Origin: Bacteroidota bacterium
GTDB taxonomy: Bacteria; Bacteroidota; Bacteroidia; Chitinophagales; Chitinophagaceae
Length of the DNA stretch: 6,831 nt
Assembly: GCA_023386855.1 (NCBI GenBank)
Contig: JAEWIW010000309.1
Location: forward strand, 1 to 6,831
Direction of reading: 5' to 3'
Under the pieces are notes generated by a model, which made no database searches, was not told the origin of the DNA, and saw nothing but the letters and a program-made list of their open reading frames with translations. The position numbers and the translations under genes were made by a program. Below, in pieces: positions 1-5,163 of this stretch; the first letter of the stretch is position 1; each line of letters starts with the position of its first letter.

Positions 1-372
1 GCCACGGGGCCGTGCCACGGGGTCGAAACCAAAGACTTTGTATCCTCCTCCGAACTCCAGGAATTATTAGCCTCCGCGGAGTTTGTGATCTGTCGCTCCG
101 GTTATAGTTCCGTAATGGATCTATTATCGCTTCAAAAGAAAACCATACTTATTCCTACCCCCGGCCAGGGTGAGCAGGAGTACCTGGGTAACTATCTCAT
201 GGAAAAAAAACTTGCCTTCTGCATCACCCAGGATAACCTAAACCTAGATGATGCCATCGCATCCGCTAAAAATTTTCCTTACAAACCCTACAACCCGCCA
301 GCCGGCATGTTGGAGAATGCTTTAACTGAACTGTTCGAATCTTACCTTTGCCGCTCAAAAGGTTCAGCTTGA
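1..372 (+). CDS. MurG-like glycosyltransferase, C-terminal part (5' end outside window)
   Basis: The frame is open from the first base and stops at TGA 370-372, leaving 123 visible residues, so the gene begins upstream of the window. The visible part resembles the C-terminal nucleotide-sugar binding half of GT28/MurG-like enzymes: an AEFVICRSGYSSVMDLL segment followed by ILIPTPGQGEQEYLGNYL, matching the family pattern of Arg-Ser/Ala-Gly, a conserved acidic-hydrophobic helix, then a Pro-rich loop and Gln-Glu before the last helices. Such enzymes transfer a sugar from an NDP-sugar at the inner face of the cytoplasmic membrane; donor and acceptor cannot be read from this fragment. It is unlikely to be MurG itself, because MurG normally sits in the division and cell-wall cluster and its loop usually reads differently. 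Its stop overlaps the start of the downstream transporter, so the two are probably co-translated. Family call fairly sure; substrate unknown. Confidence 0.72.
   Translation, partial: ATGPCHGVETKDFVSSSELQELLASAEFVICRSGYSSVMDLLSLQKKTILIPTPGQGEQEYLGNYLMEKKLAFCITQDNLNLDDAIASAKNFPYKPYNPPAGMLENALTELFESYLCRSKGSA
357..362 (+). promoter_or_regulatory. Ribosome binding site deciding the transporter start
   Basis: AAAAGG lies 6 nt before TTG 369-371 and is the only purine-rich SD-like stretch near the possible starts. The other in-frame TTG, at 348, is preceded by pyrimidine-rich sequence with no SD. The choice is an inference from spacing and from how well the resulting N-terminus fits the family. Confidence 0.5.
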
Positions 373-1268
373 AAGAATGGAAAGCACATGTCGCGGTATT
401 GATGGCGAATGTTTTGTTTGGAATTAACTTCAGTGTTGCGCAGTATGTTACCCGCACCAAAGTACCACCCCTGGGCTTAAACCTTATCAGGGTGGTAGTA
501 AGTTCCATCCTGCTTTGGATACTCTGGATCTTCTCCCGCCAGTCGGCACGTATCAGGAAAAAAGATGTTCCGCGTTTTATCTTTTGTGCGATCACAGGCA
601 TCGTCATCAACCAGGTGCTGTTCATCAAGGGGCTGTCCATGACACTCAGTATTCACGCTGCTTTATTAACCCTCGTAACCCCGATATTCATTACTGTTGT
701 AGCGGCATGGATGGGAAAGGAATCGCTGAACATCCTGAAAATACTGGGTCTTGCAGGAGGAATTTTTGGTTCAACGCTGCTCGTAATGGACAGGCATCAT
801 ACCGGTTCGGCCGATGATATTTTCTGGGGCGATGTTTTCATCATCATCAACGCCATCTCGTATACATTTTATTTTGTGCTGGTGAAGCCATTGATGTCGG
901 CCTATAAACCGATCCATGTAACGCGATGGGTGTTCACTTTCGGCCTGCTGTTCATGCTGCCCCTTGCATGGAATGATTTCAGCAAAATAGATTGGCAAAG
1001 TTTTGCAGCAGTGGATTACGCCGCAACAGGTTTTGTGGCCATTGGCGCTACCTTCTTTGCCTACCTCTTCAATATCTATGGAATCGGTAAGCTGGGTAGT
1101 TCGATCACCGGCGCATATATTTACACCCAACCCATATTTGCGACCATTATTGCCATGATTTTTCTCAGTGAAATTCTTACCCCATATAAAATAATAGCCG
1201 CCGGGCTTATTGCCGGCGGCGTATATCTTGTCAATCGAAAAACTGGTACAAATACTATTAGTTCCTGA
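369..1268 (+). CDS. EamA/DMT-superfamily transporter
   Basis: This is an inner-membrane transporter-like protein of the drug/metabolite transporter superfamily with two EamA repeats, about residues 7-140 and 152-289, each of about five hydrophobic helices. Recognisable segments are WKAHVAVLMANVLFGINF at the N-terminus, INQVLFIKGLSMT with AALLTLVTPIF closing repeat one, and GAYIYTQPIFATIIA with FLSEILTPYK in repeat two. Its 299 residues match the usual size of about 290-310. I chose TTG 369 (start MKEWKAH) because AAAAGG precedes it by 6 nt and TTGA overlaps the upstream stop; TTG 348 would add seven residues. Substrate is unknown: relatives export amino acids, metabolites or drugs, and the distant ArnE/ArnF pair flips a lipid-linked sugar. 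Its stop codon lies inside the 3' end of the convergent hydrolase gene. Family call is secure, function open. Confidence 0.9.
   Translation: MKEWKAHVAVLMANVLFGINFSVAQYVTRTKVPPLGLNLIRVVVSSILLWILWIFSRQSARIRKKDVPRFIFCAITGIVINQVLFIKGLSMTLSIHAALLTLVTPIFITVVAAWMGKESLNILKILGLAGGIFGSTLLVMDRHHTGSADDIFWGDVFIIINAISYTFYFVLVKPLMSAYKPIHVTRWVFTFGLLFMLPLAWNDFSKIDWQSFAAVDYAATGFVAIGATFFAYLFNIYGIGKLGSSITGAYIYTQPIFATIIAMIFLSEILTPYKIIAAGLIAGGVYLVNRKTGTNTISS
1186..1220 (-). terminator. Possible intrinsic terminator for the T9SS hydrolase gene, inside the transporter CDS
   Basis: GCCGCCGG (1197-1204) and CCGGCGGC (1213-1220) form a perfect 8-bp all-GC stem with an 8-nt loop. Read on the - strand the stem is followed by TATTATTTTAT, an imperfect U-tract, and begins 37 nt after the hydrolase stop. 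On the + strand no T-run follows. The same bases encode AAGLIAGG of the transporter's last helix, so the symmetry may be only a by-product of Gly/Ala codons. Termination is inferred, not shown. Confidence 0.4.
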
Positions 1269-2733
1269 TCACTTTCTTAATCTGTGTCTGCTGTTCTGTT
1301 TCCACTTTCAACAAATAGATTCCTTTCATTAATTGAACCGAAGGAATAATGATATCGGTTGATCCTTCATTGGCAATCAGCGACTGTGAAGAGATCTTCC
1401 TTCCATTCAGGTCGGTCAACGTAGCTACAACCCTTTGTCTTTTCTCCAGGTTAATGGTTGCTTTAAGCTTTGTTGTAAAAGGGTTTGGTGCCACTTCAAG
1501 ATGGAACCTGCCATTGTTTTTATTCAGCACTTTCAATGTTTCCGAATGGCTGGTTCTTCCATCCTTATCCACCTGTACCAAACGATAAAGGTTGAGATTG
1601 GGAAGAGGATCATCATCAATAAACTGGTAACGCTTTTCGCTATTGCTGTGCACTGATGCAGCAACAGAACCGATTTCTTTAAACATATAATCGCTGCCTG
1701 CTCTTTCAATCCTGAAATAAGCACTCGATGTTTCTGAAGAAGTGGTCCAGTCGATCGTTACTTTATTATCATTCAATTTTGCATTAATAGAACTGATCAC
1801 AACCGGCAGGGCTGTATTGGCTGTAAACTGTACAAAATAATTATAGAGGTTTTTTCCATCTACCAGGTAGGTTGGAGAGTAATTGAATTTCCAGGAATTA
1901 TGTCCACCGTAGTCGCAACTATTAGATGGAATTGTATAAGTGGCTAATCCGGGTTTTGCATTATTAATTGCAATTGTCCAGTTCCGAGAAATGGAATCCT
2001 TGCAGGTTCCATCATTGGAACAATGAAAGAATCGACCATGAAGATTGGCATCAACAATATTCTGGAAGGCATTTGCATCATTTGGTTCTTTCCCAAGACT
2101 TGAGCATAGTGAAGCGGTATTGTATGCAGCTATCCTTTTTGCTCGCGGCACGGAGTTGGATGCATAATTGATCACCATGTTTGCACCCGAACTCATCCCG
2201 GTTAAATAAATCCTGGTAGGATCAACCCTGTAATTTGCTTCAACAAAATCGATCACACCTTCCACTTCATCTGCTTTAGGATAATTGGAAGGATATTGAT
2301 ATGTTCTATAAGTAGGTGCTATAATAATATATTCATAAGTAGTGCCATCATAAGTCCCTTTAGGATCTACCACTCCTTTTTCCACCTGGAAGGGAAGAGA
2401 AGTTTCCTGGTCACTAAAAAGTTCACACAACTGTGCAGAATCGCCTTTTCCCTGTGCTCCTCTTCCTCCAAAGTAAATAATTACAGGGTATTTTTTATTG
2501 TTTCCCGGCGTGCTATAGCCAGAAGGCAAATATTCAATAAGTCCACCAAATTTGTTATTTGCGATACTTAGCCCAGTTTTTGGTTTCCATTTGGTTATGT
2601 TTACCACATCCTGGTCAGTTCCTTCCACTTCAGCAAGGTTAACGGTACATTGCCATTGGGCTGTTGCTGAAGTTGCGGCCAGGCATAGCATGGCAGCAAA
2701 TGCATTTCGTAAGGTCAGGTAGAATTGGTTCAT
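1258..2733 (-). CDS. Secreted alpha/beta-hydrolase (esterase-like) with T9SS sorting domain
   Basis: The 491-residue protein has an N-terminal signal peptide (hydrophobic 11-21, probable cleavage after ATA at 25). Its catalytic domain spans about 45-305: strand YPVIIYFGGRG (82-92) leading to the oxyanion loop, nucleophile elbow GMSSG with Ser181, candidate acid Asp241, and catalytic His278 in GGHNSW. An Fn3-like domain follows (about 309-403, LPVVISSINAKL onward), and then a type A T9SS C-terminal domain (about 410-491, from EVAPNPF to GIYLLKVE and a KKVIRN end). This predicts export through Sec and then T9SS, with the protein released or anchored outside the cell. The fold resembles PHB-depolymerase/feruloyl-esterase-like carboxylesterases; the substrate is not readable. 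It is homologous to the hydrolase at 3069-4022. The stop codon overlaps the convergent transporter gene. ATG 2731-2733 has no clear SD, which is usual in this phylum. Confidence 0.88.
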   Translation of the reverse strand: MNQFYLTLRNAFAAMLCLAATSATAQWQCTVNLAEVEGTDQDVVNITKWKPKTGLSIANNKFGGLIEYLPSGYSTPGNNKKYPVIIYFGGRGAQGKGDSAQLCELFSDQETSLPFQVEKGVVDPKGTYDGTTYEYIIIAPTYRTYQYPSNYPKADEVEGVIDFVEANYRVDPTRIYLTGMSSGANMVINYASNSVPRAKRIAAYNTASLCSSLGKEPNDANAFQNIVDANLHGRFFHCSNDGTCKDSISRNWTIAINNAKPGLATYTIPSNSCDYGGHNSWKFNYSPTYLVDGKNLYNYFVQFTANTALPVVISSINAKLNDNKVTIDWTTSSETSSAYFRIERAGSDYMFKEIGSVAASVHSNSEKRYQFIDDDPLPNLNLYRLVQVDKDGRTSHSETLKVLNKNNGRFHLEVAPNPFTTKLKATINLEKRQRVVATLTDLNGRKISSQSLIANEGSTDIIIPSVQLMKGIYLLKVETEQQTQIKKVIRN

Positions 2734-2922
2734 ATGTTGAAATATTTTTTATGGCAGGGGTGGTGATCCGGGAATTGGAATAAGCGTGCAATGCACAGAA
2801 ATTTTCAAAGGAGGATGAGGAATTCGAGGTATTGGATAGACAGGAAACAACAGTGTTTCAAAGGGGCAATAAAGGAAAATATTGGCAGCTTTTCAAGGAA
2901 AATGCAGAAAAATTAATGCCAT

Positions 2923-2930
2923 CAAAGATA
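2923..2930 (-). promoter_or_regulatory. Candidate Bacteroidota -7 box (TATCTTTG), proximal copy
   Basis: The reverse strand reads TATCTTTG, a perfect match to the phylum's TATnTTTG -7 element, oriented toward the T9SS hydrolase gene. Its right edge is 190 nt before the start codon, which would give a long leader of roughly 180 nt. No TTG was seen at the expected -33 position about 19 nt upstream, so the call rests on one box. Confidence 0.35.
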
Positions 2931-2996
2931 GGCTGCTGCATGTATGGTTATTTGAATTTAGGATGAATGGTCAAGCTAAAACAAATACATCATTCC

Positions 2997-3004
2997 CAAA
3001 GATA
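2997..3004 (-). promoter_or_regulatory. Candidate Bacteroidota -7 box (TATCTTTG), distal copy
   Basis: This is a second perfect reverse-strand TATCTTTG, 74 nt upstream of the first and sharing the 10-mer CAAAGATAGG with it. It lies in the loop of an imperfect hairpin and also lacks an obvious TTG -33 element. It may be an alternative start site, or chance. Confidence 0.28.
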
Positions 3005-3068
3005 GGGGGATGAAAGCAGGCTTCCATACATGAACAGGATTAATATTGAATTAATGGTGAGCTATCAA

Positions 3069-4022
3069 TCATTCAGAACGGTATTGAAGGAACCATTCAT
3101 AAAGGTTCAATCCATCAATCCTGAATTCCGGGTCATACATCTTATACCATGTGTTATGTTCAAATCTTGCGCAATGCAGTTTAGGATCTGTTGACCTGTT
3201 ATCGAGTACAGTCATCCTTGCATTTCCACCCGCTTTCTTAATTCTTTCGTACCAGCCCAGTGGTATGTCCACCGAACAACGGTCATCATCCCTGCATTGC
3301 ATGAACCAGACCCCTGTTCCATTAGCGGCAATAGTTTCAGGAGTCAGGTCACGTTCAACATTTGTTGCCACCGTAACCGAATCACATAATGATGCAGTAC
3401 TTACAGCAGCAACCTTGCCCTTACTCATTTTACTGGCTGCATATTCAATCACCATATTCGCACCGGTACTCATACCGGTAAGATAAACACGTTTCGGATC
3501 AACGCGGTAATGTGCAACGAGGTAATCTATGACATCATCTACTTCATCAATGCTGGGAAAACTTGTTGGATACAGGTATTCTTTGAACTGTGGACTGATT
3601 ACAACAAACTGGTATTTTTTTCCTTCATGTTCCGTGTATTGCGGGAACCCGTTTTCCTCGATCAGTGGGGGAAGGGAACTGCCTGTACCGGTGATACCAT
3701 CCCATAATATCTTGCATAGATCGTTCGAAGTTCCCAATCCACGCGCTTCCCTGCCATGGAAATAAATGATGAGCGGGTAAAGATTAGTGGTATCCTGGTG
3801 ATCATAATTATCGGGGAGATATTCCAGCAGGCCGGTAAACATACCATTAGAAATATTGAGACCCGTTACCTTATTTTGTTTGAGATCGGTAAAGTTCCTG
3901 ACATTCGAATTCACGGGATCATAAACACAGGCACTGTCGCGTGAGGTACGACAGGAACCGGCTAAAAATAATATCAAGAAAGAACAGGTAAATAATAAGG
4001 ATCCACTGGTAATACCTTTCAT
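3069..4022 (-). CDS. Predicted lipoprotein alpha/beta-hydrolase (esterase-like)
   Basis: The 317-residue protein starts with a hydrophobic signal (about 9-22) ending in LAGSC, which fits the relaxed lipobox and makes Cys24 the likely lipidated residue; no acidic export signal follows it, so a periplasm-facing anchor is the simpler guess. The hydrolase domain (about 50-315) has YFHGRE (87-92, oxyanion HG), nucleophile elbow GMSTG with Ser185, candidate acid Asp246 in CRDDDRC, and His289 in FEHNTW. It aligns along its length with the catalytic domain of the protein encoded at 1258-2733, including six cysteines outside the signal peptide, but has no Fn3 or T9SS domain. ATG 4020-4022 overlaps the SixA stop as ATGA, with GAAAG directly before it, so it is probably translationally coupled and last in the two-component operon. 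Esterase activity is inferred from fold and triad; the substrate is unknown. Confidence 0.85.
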   Translation of the reverse strand: MKGITSGSLLFTCSFLILFLAGSCRTSRDSACVYDPVNSNVRNFTDLKQNKVTGLNISNGMFTGLLEYLPDNYDHQDTTNLYPLIIYFHGREARGLGTSNDLCKILWDGITGTGSSLPPLIEENGFPQYTEHEGKKYQFVVISPQFKEYLYPTSFPSIDEVDDVIDYLVAHYRVDPKRVYLTGMSTGANMVIEYAASKMSKGKVAAVSTASLCDSVTVATNVERDLTPETIAANGTGVWFMQCRDDDRCSVDIPLGWYERIKKAGGNARMTVLDNRSTDPKLHCARFEHNTWYKMYDPEFRIDGLNLYEWFLQYRSE

Positions 4023-4516
4023 CTTTCGGTTGATTTAGGGTAATCGAAGAACCAGAAATCAATTTGATGTTCGCGAAAATTTTTCCATCGTGGGGTATGC
4101 AGTTTCAAAGCAAAAACAGAAGCCGTTGGCATATTATCAATTCTTGCATTCGACAGTGAATTTGCAAATGCTGTGATGCCAGGGTTATGGGAAAAAACCA
4201 ATACGGTACTGGCATCATCCGGCAATGCGTTGATCACCTCTTCAAAAGCGGTATTGCCAGCCATATACAATTCAGGCTGCACCAGGATTTCCTTCTTCGG
4301 AATATCCATCTCTTTGGCAAAAAGCCTTGCTGTTTCCAATGCCCTTGTGGCATTACTGGATACAAGTAACTGTGGGATGATACCTTTTTCCATCAACCTC
4401 CTGGCCATATCGGGAGCGTTTTTTTTACCTCTCCCATTTAATGTCCTTTCAATATCTGGTAAGGAAGGATCGTCCCAGCTGCTTTTTGCATGCCGGACAA
4501 GTATTAATTGTTTCAA
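4019..4516 (-). CDS. sixA: SixA-type phosphohistidine phosphatase (histidine phosphatase superfamily)
   Basis: This 165-residue cytoplasmic protein has the histidine-phosphatase (RHG) signature VRHAKSSW with nucleophile His9 beside Arg8, then ERTLNGRG (23-30), SSNATRALETA with Arg58, Glu82 in PELYMAG, and second catalytic His110 in FSHNPGI. The length matches SixA (about 160), not the longer phosphoglycerate mutases. SixA of E. coli removes phosphate from phosphohistidine, classically on the ArcB HPt domain and also in the nitrogen PTS. Translation must start at TTG 4514-4516, because the next residues KQLILVRHA are the invariant start of the family; AGGA lies 11 nt upstream. It begins 5 nt after the response-regulator stop and overlaps the hydrolase start by 4 nt. 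No HPt domain is visible in this window, so its target is unclear. The symbol is given by family resemblance. Confidence 0.88.
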   Translation of the reverse strand: MKQLILVRHAKSSWDDPSLPDIERTLNGRGKKNAPDMARRLMEKGIIPQLLVSSNATRALETARLFAKEMDIPKKEILVQPELYMAGNTAFEEVINALPDDASTVLVFSHNPGITAFANSLSNARIDNMPTASVFALKLHTPRWKNFREHQIDFWFFDYPKSTER

Positions 4517-4521
4517 GGCGA

Positions 4522-5157
4522 TTATAATCCTGTTGAATTAATATAGTTGATCAGGGACGCGGTATTCTTGACCTTTAATTTTTTCAGGATATTGTGCCGG
4601 TGTACTTCTACTGTTTTGATGGAGATTCCTAACCTGTCAGCGATTTCTTTTGAAGAAAGACCATCTCGGATCTGGTTGATCACTTCGATCTCTCTTTCAG
4701 AAAGCTGGTTCAAACCAGTCGCTGCTTCATCCTCTCCCAGCATCTGGTCCGAAAGAATATTTTTCACTTCCTGGCAGATATAGGTATTACCATTATAAAC
4801 ATCCATAATGGCATCAAGCATTTCCTGCCTTGGAGAATTCTTGGTAACATAGCCCCTTGCGCCAAGCCTCAACATCTTTTTTGCATAGGCAGGTTGGGAG
4901 TGCATGGATACTGCAATGACCTTGGAACCCGGGGATAGCTTCCTGATCATCTTGAGTACATCAAACCCATTCAATGGTGCCATATTGATATCAAGCAAAA
5001 CAATGTTGGGACGCTTGTCTCTTGCTATTTCAATAGCTCTTTGTCCATCGCCCACCTCGGCAACCACTTCAAAATTTTCATTCCGTCCAAGCAAGAAGGA
5101 CCATGTTTCCCTGATCAGTGTGTGATCATCAACGATCATAACGGAAATTTTTCCCAT
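4522..5157 (-). CDS. NarL/FixJ-family response regulator
   Basis: This 211-residue DNA-binding regulator has an N-terminal receiver domain (about 4-120) with acidic pocket Asp10-Asp11, phospho-acceptor Asp56 in VLLDINM, Ser84 at the switch position and Lys106 in YVTKNS. The C-terminal LuxR-type helix-turn-helix (about 148-210) contains LSEREIEVI, the segment SSKEIADRLGIS and recognition helix region KTVEVHRHNILKKL. All key receiver residues are present, so it should be phosphorylated by the HisKA_3 kinase encoded just upstream. Proteins of this class usually dimerise and bind inverted repeats to activate or repress promoters. ATG 5155-5157 follows the kinase stop by 6 nt, and AGAAAG overlaps that stop, only 2 nt before the start. 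Its target genes cannot be read from sequence; the neighbouring hydrolase genes are candidates by position only. Confidence 0.93.
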   Translation of the reverse strand: MGKISVMIVDDHTLIRETWSFLLGRNENFEVVAEVGDGQRAIEIARDKRPNIVLLDINMAPLNGFDVLKMIRKLSPGSKVIAVSMHSQPAYAKKMLRLGARGYVTKNSPRQEMLDAIMDVYNGNTYICQEVKNILSDQMLGEDEAATGLNQLSEREIEVINQIRDGLSSKEIADRLGISIKTVEVHRHNILKKLKVKNTASLINYINSTGL

Positions 5158-5163
5158 AACTTT

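Larger units (their letters stand above)
2734..3068. other. 335-nt intergenic region between the two hydrolase genes
   Basis: No convincing gene lies here. The region holds the presumed leader and promoter of the downstream T9SS hydrolase gene, which is transcribed leftward. Visible elements are two copies of CAAAGATAGG (2923-2932 and 2997-3006), each containing a reverse-strand TATCTTTG box; three TTTCAA(A)GG motifs (2803-2811, 2856-2864, 2891-2898); a short dyad GTGCA-A-TGCAC (2786-2796); and an imperfect hairpin CATTCCC/GGGGATG (2991-2997, 3006-3012). There is no strong terminator after the upstream lipoprotein gene, so some read-through into the second hydrolase gene is possible. Confidence 0.6.

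Noticed and set aside
1..22. GC-rich direct repeat GCCACGGGG (1-9 and 14-22) with an internal short inverted repeat
   Set aside because: It lies in the open glycosyltransferase frame at the window edge; too short, and without the flanking sequence its meaning cannot be judged.
266..640. Reverse-strand open frame of 124 codons
   Set aside because: It lies opposite the glycosyltransferase end and transporter start, which show clear family motifs; its own translation has no recognisable domain.
1258..1268. Possible frameshift or misassembly at the convergent overlap
   Set aside because: Both proteins end at natural points: the T9SS domain closes with KKVIRN and the transporter after its tenth helix, so the overlap looks genuine.
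2786..2796. Dyad GTGCA-A-TGCAC in the leader of the T9SS hydrolase gene
   Set aside because: An 11-nt palindrome is expected by chance at this scale; no second copy was seen, so it is not called an operator.
3041..3055. Short AT hairpin TTAAT-ATTGA-ATTAA after the lipoprotein hydrolase stop
   Set aside because: Five AT pairs and no U-tract; too weak for an intrinsic terminator.
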